Assembly (NCBI RefSeq): GCF_003112675.1
Contig: NZ_BFAY01000011.1
Span: 372,001 to 436,000 of the forward strand
Length of the DNA: 64,000 bases
Direction of reading: 5' to 3'
DNA from: Leptospira johnsonii
GTDB taxonomy: Bacteria; Spirochaetota; Leptospiria; Leptospirales; Leptospiraceae
The notes under the pieces are model-generated. The model saw only the letters and a program-made list of their open reading frames with translations, made no database searches and was not told where the DNA came from. Within the stretch, counting starts at the first letter, position 1, and every line of letters starts with the position of its first letter. Shown here in pieces: positions 53,161 through 63,420 of this stretch. The translations under genes and the position numbers were made by a program.

Positions 53161-54059
53161 GCGGCACCCGCCTCCCAACCTAAAAGCCGGTCTCTTACTC
53201 TTTCAGAGACCCTGGTCAGAATATAAAACACTGTTCCGCTATAAAACAAAAGTGCGGAAAGTAATGCAGAATCCATGGTTCTTATCGCATGATACATGGA
53301 CTTCCCGATCCCGGGAAAGAAGAAGATCTCCTCCACAACAATTGCGCCCGAGAGTAAAGAGCTTAAGTCCAATAAGATCAAAATTAGAAGCACAGGAGAA
53401 ACTTTCAAAAGAATATGCCGGAACAATATTCTATTTTCTGAATATCCTCTGGCCTTTAGAACGTTTGTGTATGCGGATTTTTTTTCCGTTCCGGCCAGTT
53501 GGTGGGCAAAAATAAAAAGTCTGGCAAATACTCTGGAACCAAGCGCGACTCCCGGCAGGATCACGTAAGCGGTATTTCCGGGCTCATAACCTCCGGGAGG
53601 AAGCCAGCCTAGTATCAGAAAAAAAAACACTAACAGAAAAACGGAAACTACGAACACAGGAGTGGATAAGATCAATTGGCTGATAAATCCGAAAACTTCT
53701 CCCAGAAATCGGAAGCGAGGAAGAAGAGATACCAAGGCTAAAAAAACGGAAAAGAATGTGCCTGTTAAGACCGCGAACCCGGCTAAATGTAAAGTAGGCC
53801 AAAATCTGGAAAGAATATGAGAAAGAACAGGATCTCCGGATTCGGTTTCTCCTAGATCGAAACTGACCAGGCCTTTCCAGAATTTCAGATATTCTTTCGC
53901 AAAAACCGTATTAGCAGATCTATCTGCGGAATCCTGAACCTGGATCCCAGAATCCGCCTCTAAAAATTCCTTATTCAAGGATCTGAGCTGGGAGAAAAAT
54001 ACCGAAATCGCGGAAAGAAAAACCGCAAAGATCAAAAAGCGTTTCGCTTCTTCTACCAA
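53157..54059 (-). CDS. DppB/OppB-like ABC permease
   Basis: 300 residues from a TTG start. The N-terminal helix is followed by a periplasmic segment (about 25-80). A permease core then follows with PGVALGSRVFARLFIFAHQL, the EAA loop YTNVLKARGYSENRILFRHI, and VEEIFFFPGIGKSMYHAI. These partner with DppC to form a peptide, nickel or similar uptake channel. It follows PtsN by 12 bases. Confidence 0.85.
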   Translation of the reverse strand: MVEEAKRFLIFAVFLSAISVFFSQLRSLNKEFLEADSGIQVQDSADRSANTVFAKEYLKFWKGLVSFDLGETESGDPVLSHILSRFWPTLHLAGFAVLTGTFFSVFLALVSLLPRFRFLGEVFGFISQLILSTPVFVVSVFLLVFFFLILGWLPPGGYEPGNTAYVILPGVALGSRVFARLFIFAHQLAGTEKKSAYTNVLKARGYSENRILFRHILLKVSPVLLILILLDLSSLLSGAIVVEEIFFFPGIGKSMYHAIRTMDSALLSALLFYSGTVFYILTRVSERVRDRLLGWEAGAA

Positions 54060-54071
54060 ACTCTCACCCTC

Positions 54072-54527
54072 TCAAGCGGAGAAAGCTTTCCGGATCTCTT
54101 CGAAATTTTTGGAAAGGATCAGTTTTTCGCGATCCTCTTTCACATTGAGGGTTTTTGCGATCTGAGCCAGGGTTTTGATATGTTCTTGGAATTTGGATTT
54201 GGGAACGATTAGAAGAATAAAAATATGAACAGGAAGATGGTCGATTGCATCAAAATCGATCCCCTTTCGGGACAGGCCCATCACACATTTGAGCTCGTCC
54301 ACCAGATTGACCGAACAATGCGGGATCGCTACCCCGCTGCCGATGCCTGTGGACATGGATTTTTCTCTCGCCATAAGAGATTCGTACACGAGGTCTCTGT
54401 CGTCTCTTGCAATTAGCGTCGAGTCGACGGCCTTCTGGAGAAGTTGATTAATCACTTCTTCCTTAGAGGAACCTTCTATTTCAAAAATTACAGTCTCTGG
54501 CTTAAGTAAAGCGAGGAGCTGGTTCAT
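54072..54527 (-). CDS. ptsN: PTS EIIA-like (PtsN) regulatory protein
   Basis: 151 residues. The phosphorylatable His is in GVAIPHCSVNLVDE, the standard IIA-Fru/Ntr motif. The start MNQLLALLKPETVIFEIEGS and the tail typical of PtsN (EIRKAFSA) fit a single-domain IIA-Ntr. In other bacteria PtsN signals metabolic state to potassium and other targets. It overlaps the RnfD-like gene by 26 bases and precedes the permeases. Confidence 0.83.
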   Translation of the reverse strand: MNQLLALLKPETVIFEIEGSSKEEVINQLLQKAVDSTLIARDDRDLVYESLMAREKSMSTGIGSGVAIPHCSVNLVDELKCVMGLSRKGIDFDAIDHLPVHIFILLIVPKSKFQEHIKTLAQIAKTLNVKEDREKLILSKNFEEIRKAFSA

Positions 54528-55410
54528 GCTTCTCTGTCCTATCTCCTAGGAAAATACGAATCAGGAGGGATTCAATGAAAAAAAACGATGAGACCCACAG
54601 GAATGTGGGAACGAAGACCGGTGGAAGGAAAAAAATTGCCAACCCAAGAGGCGCCAAACTCAAAAAAGATAGAGGCAAAAGTGAGCCAGTATTTCTTCCA
54701 GGTAAATTTAGAAGTAAAATGAAGGAGAAAGTTCCTAACCAAACTGGACCGGAAACGATTTCCCAACCAGGAATCTTTGCCAGATAGATCCAAACGGAGA
54801 GAAGGATAGAAAATCCGAAAGGTAATAAAAGAGCTAAATTACTTCTTAATAGCAAAGGAACTGCTAAAAGTATTCCGAATCCGCCACATGCTTCCAAAGC
54901 GGAATATCTAGACCCAGGCAAGGTACCTTCTGTAAAAAAACCTGGAGTATATATATCCGGATAAGAAGATCCTCGAAATACGGAAGAAGGTTCTGAAGCC
55001 CAGCTATCTATTCCCGGCAAAAAGTAGAATATTAGAAAAAGTAAAAATTGTAATAGGGCCAGAGGGAACCGGATCTTAAATCTTTGTTCCAAAACCCACC
55101 AAAGACCCAGTCCGAAACCTAGAGCAAGAACTGCATGCAAAGCGTATCTTGGGTCTCTGGGAAGAAGAAGAGCAAAACTCAAAGCATGATTTACCCAATA
55201 CAATGGGTAGGACTTCCCACCGGTGAGAAGAAAGTAAGCCCCCGCTCCGAATAGAAGACCGAAACCCGCTGGAACAATCGGATAATAAGATCCGCCTGAA
55301 CCTAAAACCAAAAGACCGATCGCCAAAAAGGCAAAAAGTATGTCAGGTAGAAGAAGATCCTTTCTTCTGAAAAAACCGTTTTGGGTGGAGAGAACATAAC
55401 TAAAAGCCAT
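54502..55410 (-). CDS. RnfD/NqrB-like membrane protein
   Basis: 302 residues with about nine hydrophobic helices. Similarity to the RnfD/NqrB family is in helix layout, GSRYSALEACGGFGIL, and the paired RnfC-like gene. The FMN-attachment Thr of the SGATPL motif is not seen, so covalent flavin binding is doubtful. It overlaps the RnfC-like gene by 11 bases and has GGAGG before its ATG. RnfA, B, E, G are absent here. Confidence 0.6.
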   Translation of the reverse strand: MAFSYVLSTQNGFFRRKDLLLPDILFAFLAIGLLVLGSGGSYYPIVPAGFGLLFGAGAYFLLTGGKSYPLYWVNHALSFALLLPRDPRYALHAVLALGFGLGLWWVLEQRFKIRFPLALLQFLLFLIFYFLPGIDSWASEPSSVFRGSSYPDIYTPGFFTEGTLPGSRYSALEACGGFGILLAVPLLLRSNLALLLPFGFSILLSVWIYLAKIPGWEIVSGPVWLGTFSFILLLNLPGRNTGSLLPLSFLSLAPLGLAIFFLPPVFVPTFLWVSSFFFIESLLIRIFLGDRTEKHEPAPRFT

Positions 55411-56551
55411 GATTCGCCTCCTTCCAAGTTCGAATTCGGGTCCTTAAAGAAATGGTAGAAGGACAAAGAAATGTGCAGATCCCGCATTCCATACAAAGCG
55501 AAGAATTAAAATTGCCGAAACTGGAAACCAAGGCCATAGGATTTGCTTGCGTAGGGCAATTATAGGAACATTCTCCGCATTCCACACAAGGGAATTCCCT
55601 TCTCCCCGAATCGTGTTTGGTCAAAAATACCAGGGAATAATTCTGTCTGATATCCCAATAGAAACCTTTTTTGATATCTCTGACCGGATTTTTTTCGTAA
55701 AAAGAATTTAGAGTGAAGTTAGAATACTTAGGACCGTATTCTTCAAATAGAAATTTCAAGCTCTGTCCGTTACGGATACGAACAGTAGAATCCGCTTTTC
55801 TAAGCCCACCATTCTTCCCTAAGAAATAGAGAGCGATCTCCCTTTCTATAAAAGGAAAATCAGCGAACAAAGCTCGATAAAGATTATATAATGTTTCCGG
55901 GCCTAAATATAAGATTTCCTTAATTTTAGAAAAAGGCAATTTTTCAGTCTGAGAAAGGAAATACTCCGGAATCCCCCAAGGGTAAGCGTAATTTTTAACA
56001 GGAGATTTCAGGCCGGAAATATAGTCTCTGATCTGAGCTTCCGGAAAAAGAGATTTTAAAACTTCCAGAAAACGAGCGTGGCATTCCAAATTTTTTCTTA
56101 ACTCAGGAAGATAGTCCACATCTTGGTTTCTAGTGAATGGAGCTAAGATGATAAGTGAAGTTTTTTGTCTGGATTTGAAGTAAGATAAAAGAGAATGTTC
56201 CGGAAAGTCCAAACTAACCAGACCTAGTCTGTCCATCGGTTCGAGTGCTTCTTCTTTTTTGAGAACTTTTGGTATCCAAGGTTTGGAACCTATAAAGTTT
56301 CCGTCTTGTACGATGCGGATCTTGGAACCTTCTTCAGTATGTTCTAAAGAAGCGATCCCGTTAACCGGAGATAAAACTAAACCTGAAGATTGTTTGTAGA
56401 GGGGATCTCCTACACTTACCCGGACTGGAAAATCCTTAAGTAATAAGGCGTCTCTATCCGGGAAGAGGGTGTAGGCTTCGTCCAGGACCGTTTTGCGATT
56501 TCCCGTTTCTTTTACGGTCCTGGGTTGGAGGAGGAACGGTTTTGAGAACAA
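55400..56551 (-). CDS. RnfC-like 4Fe-4S protein
   Basis: 383 residues. A barrel-sandwich-like segment near 45-75 (VSVGDPLYKQSSGLVLSPVN) resembles RnfC. The C-terminus has two ferredoxin clusters: CVECGECSYNCPT and CMECGICTFLCPS, each CxxCxxCxxxCP. An NADH/FMN pocket is not evident and the protein is shorter than RnfC, so its electron donor is unknown. It lies 7 bases after the small Cys-rich protein. Confidence 0.72.
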   Translation of the reverse strand: MFSKPFLLQPRTVKETGNRKTVLDEAYTLFPDRDALLLKDFPVRVSVGDPLYKQSSGLVLSPVNGIASLEHTEEGSKIRIVQDGNFIGSKPWIPKVLKKEEALEPMDRLGLVSLDFPEHSLLSYFKSRQKTSLIILAPFTRNQDVDYLPELRKNLECHARFLEVLKSLFPEAQIRDYISGLKSPVKNYAYPWGIPEYFLSQTEKLPFSKIKEILYLGPETLYNLYRALFADFPFIEREIALYFLGKNGGLRKADSTVRIRNGQSLKFLFEEYGPKYSNFTLNSFYEKNPVRDIKKGFYWDIRQNYSLVFLTKHDSGRREFPCVECGECSYNCPTQANPMALVSSFGNFNSSLCMECGICTFLCPSTISLRTRIRTWKEANHGF

Positions 56552-56558
56552 TGCCCTT

Positions 56559-56840
56559 TTAGTTAGGCGACTTCACCATATAGATTTCGTCTTTAATGGG
56601 AAGTTCTTTCTTTAAATTTTTGATATAAGGAAGGATTTCTCCCATCGGCTCGTAGAATTCGCAATCAGTCTGCATACGGCGAGCCACAGTGAAGTATTTG
56701 TATAACTTCTCTTCGCCGGAACGTTTGGACCATTTTTTCTTGGTACATTTGACCCGGAGGATGTATTTGTCCGCCTCGGATTCATACTGTCTGACGGTTA
56801 CACAATGCAGGCAGTTGGCGCAATAGACTTTCTCACTCAT
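56559..56840 (-). CDS. small Cys-rich conserved protein heading the RnfC/D-like operon
   Basis: 93 residues. CANCLHCVTV gives a CxxCxxC motif near 8-14, and further Cys are at VKCTKKKW and DCEFYEP, so it could bind zinc or an iron-sulfur cluster. No family is recognised. It is the first gene of the seven-gene operon and lies 91 bases from the stop of the GT2 gene on the same strand; a promoter candidate is in that gap. Confidence 0.65.
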   Translation of the reverse strand: MSEKVYCANCLHCVTVRQYESEADKYILRVKCTKKKWSKRSGEEKLYKYFTVARRMQTDCEFYEPMGEILPYIKNLKKELPIKDEIYMVKSPN

Positions 56841-56870
56841 CGGTTATCCTGTTTCCTGGGGTATTTGACA

Positions 56871-56897
56871 GATTTAGGCGAGGGCACAGGGAGTCAA
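56871..56897 (-). promoter_or_regulatory. candidate promoter of the RnfC/D-like operon
   Basis: On the minus strand TTGACT is followed after 15 bases by TAAATC, about 30 bases before the ATG at 56840. The -35 is good, but the spacing is short and the -10 imperfect. Confidence 0.35.
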
Positions 56898-56931
56898 CCC
56901 GTTTCCTCGCCTTTTGTTTGTTGGAAGGCTG

Positions 56932-58542
<1,611 letters not shown>

Positions 58543-58614
58543 TTTTTTCAGTCCGAAATTAAATTGATCCCTTTCGGAAAAAATGGGCCAAAACCCTAAG
58601 GTCGGAACTTTGAA

Positions 58615-58635
58615 ATCCGATATTCTAAATCGGAT
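58615..58635. repeat. ATCCGAT/ATCGGAT inverted repeat in the divergent GT2/motA region
   Basis: Seven-base arms pair perfectly around a 7-base spacer (ATTCTAA). It lies 73 bases upstream of the GT2 start and about 130 before motA. On the minus strand it overlaps a TAGAAT that could be a -10 element. It is a candidate operator for GT2. Confidence 0.4.
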
Positions 58636-58767
58636 GGACCTTTAGCCTCCCTGGCTAGAGTCAATCCACTGCGAATTTTCACTTTCTTGTAGAGGGGATG
58701 GGACGAACCGTCCTCTATTTTTTTGAAAAGGCTTGTCTCTAGGACATAATACGCCTACTTTGCTCCC

Positions 58768-59499
58768 ATGCGTTCGGCCATCTTAGGTTTAATTGCCGCA
58801 TTTGCTTCGGTACTATTAGCAATCTTATTGGAAGAAGCGCATTTTCTTTCCTTTCTCAAACTATCCGCACTCGTATTGATCTTAGGCGGAACTGCGGGCG
58901 CGACATTTGCAAGTTATAGTCCGGAAGAATTCGCAAACCTGATCATTCACCTGAGAGAATCACTTTTTCCTAAAAGAGAATTTTCCCTCTCCGACGTATT
59001 TTTGGATTTCGCAGAAAAAGCCAGAAAAAACGGACTATTATCCTTAGAAGACCAACTCGCGGGAGTACCCGACGCTTTCTTAAGAAAAGGGATCCAACTC
59101 ATCGTAGATGGGACAGATCCAAGAGCAGTAGAAGAAATTTTATTCGAAGCAGCAGAAGGTCTGGAGAATAAAGAAACCCGCTCCGCAAAAATTCTAGAAA
59201 CCGCGGGAGGATTCTCTCCAACGATCGGGATCATCGGAACAGTAATGGGACTTGTGAGCGTATTGGAAAACTTAGGTGCGGGGACCAGAGCTCTCGGAGA
59301 AGGGATCGCCACTGCATTTATTGCAACCTTTTACGGGATCGCATTTGCAAACTTAGCTTACTTCCCATTGGCAAATCGACTTAGGACCTGGGCGTTTTCC
59401 AGAGACAGAAGAAGGCAGGCGATTATCCGAGGAATCATTTCTCTACAAACAGGAGACAACAGAAGAATCCTTGTCGAGAGAATGGCTCCCTTTCTGTAA
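58768..59499 (+). CDS. motA: MotA/MotP-type flagellar stator subunit (orphan)
   Basis: 243 residues with four membrane segments: near 4-24, 29-50, about 146-170 ([16 protein letters not shown]) and about 180-205. A cytoplasmic loop between segments 2 and 3 carries charged residues. It is typical of proton or sodium stator A subunits driving flagella. MotB does not follow. In its place come a palindrome-bounded element and a convergent GT-C gene, so this copy has lost its usual partner or uses one encoded elsewhere. Confidence 0.86.
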   Translation: MRSAILGLIAAFASVLLAILLEEAHFLSFLKLSALVLILGGTAGATFASYSPEEFANLIIHLRESLFPKREFSLSDVFLDFAEKARKNGLLSLEDQLAGVPDAFLRKGIQLIVDGTDPRAVEEILFEAAEGLENKETRSAKILETAGGFSPTIGIIGTVMGLVSVLENLGAGTRALGEGIATAFIATFYGIAFANLAYFPLANRLRTWAFSRDRRRQAIIRGIISLQTGDNRRILVERMAPFL

Positions 59500-59524
59500 G
59501 GATTTCTTTTAAAATTTTAGATTT

Positions 59525-59674
59525 TGTAGGAATTCCTACTGACTGGAAAAGTGCGGCCCCCGCCCGAGTTGGGTGGTGGTGGAGGGCCCGTGGGAGAACC
59601 CTCGTTCCCTATATCATAAAATCCTAATTCCTTCAATTACATTTTTACGCAGTAAACTTGTAGGAATTCCTACA
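59525..59674. repeat. 150-bp intergenic element bounded by identical palindromes
   Basis: TGTAGGAATTCCTAC occurs at both ends (59525 and 59659), each containing a 14-bp perfect palindrome. The interior has a very GC-rich stem region (GCGGCCCCCGCCC, GGGTGG, GGAGGGCCC, about 59551-59595) unlike its AT-rich surroundings, then a GAAC/GTTC stem. It lies between convergent motA and the GT-C gene. It looks like a small repeat or non-autonomous mobile element, with no coding frame recognised. Confidence 0.55.
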
Positions 59675-59676
59675 TC

Positions 59677-61302
59677 TCAGATCGTATTTATCCCTTCGTT
59701 CTTCTTTCGATTCTCTTCTTCCCACATTTTATTTTCACGGACCTCATCTATTAAATAAGGTTCTTTATATTTTCGAAGAGGACCGAATTGGAACTTCCAG
59801 AACATATTCAATCTTCTGGGATCGAATACTTCTCCCCTTGTCAATAGGTTCAAAGAATCGTAATATTCCTTGAGTTTAGGATCCTGGATCTTGTTTTCTC
59901 CCGATTCCACGGATTCAAAATACCCGGAAGGCAGACGCCTAATCTTATGGCCTACCCTTCCCGTTCCCTGGATCCTGGAAAGAAGAGGATCCCCTAAGGC
60001 AACTATATCGATGATATATTGGTCCGGCAGAAAAAATCCGATCACACCTGTATTATATTTAATGAATACTTTCCGATCGGTCGGAGGGAAAAACGGCTGT
60101 TTATTTGCTATATTAGAAAGAAGTGAATCTTTTTTATTATACCAAGCGAGACCGGTTCCAGGATAATACCAAAGTTTCTCGTCTGCGATCTCCCCCTTTC
60201 CCAATATCCAAGGATTTTGTTTTACCTGCTGCTTAACAGAATGGACCGGACTAGAAGATAGAAGAATATTATAAAGTAGCAAAACTGAACCTAAAATATA
60301 GATCTCTTTTTTCTCCAAATTTTCCAGACGGACTAATGCAATCCCCAAAAGAAAAATCACATAGGTAAAGAACCTTCCTGCCATAAAATCCCCACCAACA
60401 AAGAGGATATAAACCAAGTAAGGCAAAGAGAAGATTAGAGATATTAAAATGGAACCGGAACTCTTCTTCAAAACTGCTCTTACGATCGCAACGACCGGAA
60501 GAAACACAAAGACGATAGAATCCCATTTCAACTCGAAAACATAATATCGTAAACCCTGAGAAAGTATTTGTAAGAAAGAATCCTCTACATTCGTTTTGGA
60601 ATAATATGTATTAGGCAAAAGAGAACCGTAATACAAGGCGGAAAATAAAAACCAAAAAACCGCAGGTAAACTACAAAGAGTAATTTTAGTACTTAATGAA
60701 ATGTTAATCTTTCCATTCTTCCAATCTTGTATAAAAACGATCAGAAGAGGGATTAAAAAGATCAGAATAAAATCGATCCTGGAAACTAAAGCAAGACTGG
60801 CAAGAAGGATCAGGCCCGGTAATTTGGAGACGGTCCCTTCTTCTTTCCTAAAATATAAATAAAAAAAGATGGCCTCTATCAGATAATTTAGAGAATTTTC
60901 GAGACCCGAATAAGAATAATCCACAAAAGATCTGGAAGATAAAAGAAAACCAAAGCCCAACCAAAAGGAAACTTTAGAAACAGAGATCTTTCTTAAAAAA
61001 TAAAATGCAGAGAGCCCCCAAACGAATGAACTGAAAAAAGACCAGAATGCTATATTCTGGTATAGATAATAAAAAGGAGAAAGCACCAGGATCAAAAGTG
61101 GATTCGTAAATGCTTGCACTCGTTCTGCGATATTCCATCGCAATCCGAAACCGTTTGCAAAATGATCTAAAACCCTAAAGCTGATAAATGAATCATCACT
61201 AAGCCAAGCGTTTTGATAGGAGATATAGGTGAAGATAAAAATGGTTAAGGACAGTTCGAAATAATTAGATCGAATGCCCTTTTTCCAATCAATACGATCC
61301 AT
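59677..61302 (-). CDS. GT-C-type membrane glycosyltransferase (tentative)
   Basis: 541 residues. About ten hydrophobic helices are followed by a soluble C-terminal region of about 170 residues. The first loop has WLSDDSFISFRVLDHFANGF, then LRWNIAERVQAFTNPL. This pattern, an acidic pair followed by a motif like GLxxNxxERVxAFTxPL, is shared with actinobacterial arabinofuranosyl-transferase-like GT-C proteins. The donor would be a polyprenyl-phosphate sugar, so a role in envelope glycan is inferred. It is 12 bases downstream of the antiporter gene. Confidence 0.72.
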   Translation of the reverse strand: MDRIDWKKGIRSNYFELSLTIFIFTYISYQNAWLSDDSFISFRVLDHFANGFGLRWNIAERVQAFTNPLLILVLSPFYYLYQNIAFWSFFSSFVWGLSAFYFLRKISVSKVSFWLGFGFLLSSRSFVDYSYSGLENSLNYLIEAIFFYLYFRKEEGTVSKLPGLILLASLALVSRIDFILIFLIPLLIVFIQDWKNGKINISLSTKITLCSLPAVFWFLFSALYYGSLLPNTYYSKTNVEDSFLQILSQGLRYYVFELKWDSIVFVFLPVVAIVRAVLKKSSGSILISLIFSLPYLVYILFVGGDFMAGRFFTYVIFLLGIALVRLENLEKKEIYILGSVLLLYNILLSSSPVHSVKQQVKQNPWILGKGEIADEKLWYYPGTGLAWYNKKDSLLSNIANKQPFFPPTDRKVFIKYNTGVIGFFLPDQYIIDIVALGDPLLSRIQGTGRVGHKIRRLPSGYFESVESGENKIQDPKLKEYYDSLNLLTRGEVFDPRRLNMFWKFQFGPLRKYKEPYLIDEVRENKMWEEENRKKNEGINTI

Positions 61303-61314
61303 TGCGATGAGAAG

Positions 61315-62802
61315 CTAGGCTTCCTTTCTCTCTCCCATTCTGGAAAGAATTTCTCGGATCTTATCTTCTGCACCTTGCGGAGTTAATACCAAAAGAACGT
61401 CCCCATCTTCCATCTTAGTCTTACCGGTTGGAACCAAATGAGAATCTCCTCTATAGATCAAGGTGATCAAAGAGTTTTCAGGGAAATCCAATTCGTATAC
61501 GAACTTGCCTACGGAAGCGGAACCATATGGAACTATATATTCCAAAAGTTGGGTATCGCTCTTGTCCTTGTTCTCGAATTCGAATGGATAAGAAGCTCTT
61601 TGTTCCAAAGCCGCCTCGAGTCCTAAAATTCGAACCGCAAAAGGAATCGTAGACCCTTGTAATAATAAAGAAGTTAATACGGTAAAGAAGACTATATGAA
61701 AGATCATCTCCGATTCCGGGAGTTGTTTCGCGAACGGGAATGTCGCTAGAATAATCGGAGCAGCACCTCTTAAGCCTACCCAAGAGACTAAAAGTTTTTC
61801 TCTCCAATCAACGTTAAATCCGGTTAAAGCCAAAAACACCGCGGCAGGTCTCGCAATCACTATTAGAAAAACTGAAAATGCGATCCCGAGTACTGCTACC
61901 GAAGGGATTTTAGAAGGGAATACTAGAAGTCCTAAGGTAAGGAACATCACGATCTGCATCAACCATGCAATCCCGTCCATAAAACGAACATTACTTCGTT
62001 TATGTACGAAGGATCTGTTCCCGATGATAATCCCTGCGATATACACCGCCAAGAATGGGTTTCCTCCGATTAGATCCGTGGCAGCATACACGAACAGGAC
62101 CGAAGCAGAAAGTAATACCGGATATAAACCTTCGTAATCCAATTTGATACGGTTCATACCCCGATAAATCCAGTAACCTAATAGTAGGCCTAAGATAATC
62201 CCCAAACTAAACTGTTGGAAGATGGTCCAGGCCAAACTATCCCAAGATGGAGAAGAAGTACCGACAAAACCTAAAACGGATGTGGTCAATAAAACTGCAA
62301 GAGGGTCGTTACTTCCTGACTCGAGTTCCAAGAGAGAGGTGAGCCCCTTTCTCATACCGATATTGCTGGTCCGAAGAACGTTGAATACTGCCGCAGCGTC
62401 GGTAGAAGATACGATCGCACCTAAAAGAAATCCGATAATTGGATCGAAGCCCATTACAAAAATTGCAAATAAGGCAACGAATAAACAAGTGAGAAGCACT
62501 CCCAAGGTTCCGAGAGAAATACCTTTACCCAGAACCGGTTTAACCTTGGTCCAATCGGTTTCCAAACCTCCTGAGAACAAGATGAATGCTAATGCGATAG
62601 AACCAACTTTGCGGGTAAGATCAGCATCGTTAAACCAGATCTTTAGAATGCCGTCGGAACCTGCCAACATTCCGATCGTTAAGAATATAAGTAGAGAAGG
62701 AATTCCAAATTTTGTGGAAACACGCAATAAGCCTATACTCAAGATGATGAGGCTCGATAGAGCTAAAATTTGAAACTCGAAGTTAAGAGCGTTCAATTCC
62801 AC
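61315..62802 (-). CDS. potassium/proton antiporter (CPA1, NhaP2/CvrA type)
   Basis: 495 residues from a GTG start. About twelve membrane helices (LIILSIGLLRVSTKFGIPSL, FLTIGMLAGSDG) include SSTDAAAVFNVL and ESGSNDPLAVLL, the ion-exchange core of CPA1 antiporters. A cytoplasmic TrkA_C-like domain follows near 400-480 (YGSASVGKFVYELDFPENSL). It would expel K+ or Na+ in exchange for H+. It is upstream of the GT-C gene on the same strand with 12 bases between. Confidence 0.9.
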   Translation of the reverse strand: MELNALNFEFQILALSSLIILSIGLLRVSTKFGIPSLLIFLTIGMLAGSDGILKIWFNDADLTRKVGSIALAFILFSGGLETDWTKVKPVLGKGISLGTLGVLLTCLFVALFAIFVMGFDPIIGFLLGAIVSSTDAAAVFNVLRTSNIGMRKGLTSLLELESGSNDPLAVLLTTSVLGFVGTSSPSWDSLAWTIFQQFSLGIILGLLLGYWIYRGMNRIKLDYEGLYPVLLSASVLFVYAATDLIGGNPFLAVYIAGIIIGNRSFVHKRSNVRFMDGIAWLMQIVMFLTLGLLVFPSKIPSVAVLGIAFSVFLIVIARPAAVFLALTGFNVDWREKLLVSWVGLRGAAPIILATFPFAKQLPESEMIFHIVFFTVLTSLLLQGSTIPFAVRILGLEAALEQRASYPFEFENKDKSDTQLLEYIVPYGSASVGKFVYELDFPENSLITLIYRGDSHLVPTGKTKMEDGDVLLVLTPQGAEDKIREILSRMGERKEA

Positions 62803-62895
62803 TACGATAGATTCTAATCCGTTGAAAATTATGCGATTTCTTTTTTTATATGAAAAAAACTATTTTCAAAGCAAAAATCAAAACCGTTGGACCCA

Positions 62896-63234
62896 TTAGA
62901 CTACGTCTGAGTTCAGTTCGTACAGTAAATCTTGCAACTCTCTGCGGTCGGTAACTTCTACCAATCTATCTTCTCCGAATTCATCCGCCTCAATCTTCAC
63001 AGCAAAGTATCCGAAACTTTCTTCTCCCTTTAAAAATCCTACATCCAGATTGATGAGATCTGTTTCTTCTTCAGAGGAAGGGATGAGTAAAAAATATTGG
63101 TGCTCGTCCAGCTCTACCACTTCTCCTACGATAAAAGAATATGGATTTCCATCCTCATCCAATAAATGCAGAAGTTCGTCGCCTAGCTCCTCATGCTCTG
63201 TGGATTCAGTTTCCTGATCGTAAGATTCCAACAT
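62896..63234 (-). CDS. DUF1292 family protein
   Basis: 112 residues, strongly acidic. The central block LLDEDGNPYSFIVGEVVELD then YFLLIPSSE matches DUF1292, a small domain common in Firmicutes and spirochetes. No membrane segment. Function unknown. AAGGA stands before the ATG. It is 93 bases upstream of the antiporter gene and divergent from the next receptor gene. Confidence 0.85.
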   Translation of the reverse strand: MLESYDQETESTEHEELGDELLHLLDEDGNPYSFIVGEVVELDEHQYFLLIPSSEEETDLINLDVGFLKGEESFGYFAVKIEADEFGEDRLVEVTDRRELQDLLYELNSDVV

Positions 63235-63328
63235 AGAGTTTGTTTCCTTACTGTAAAGATCGGTCGAAAAAAGGATCCGGCTTTGCCGTAAAAGGTGGAC
63301 AAACCTGAAAATCCATCGTTTATAGGAT

Positions 63329-63356
63329 GAAATTCCGTCATTCTTGGCGGAATTTC
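63329..63356. promoter_or_regulatory. inverted repeat upstream of the 7TMR-DISM lipoprotein gene
   Basis: GAAATTCCG and CGGAATTTC pair over 9 bp around a 10-base loop, ending 64 bases before ATG 63421. There is no T tract, so a regulator site or a leader hairpin is more likely than a terminator. Function not known. Confidence 0.4.
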
Positions 63357-63420
63357 CAAATCTCCACTTGCAAAAATCTTAAAGATGCCGCATTTGGTGA
63401 TACTCCGGCAACGAACTGAT

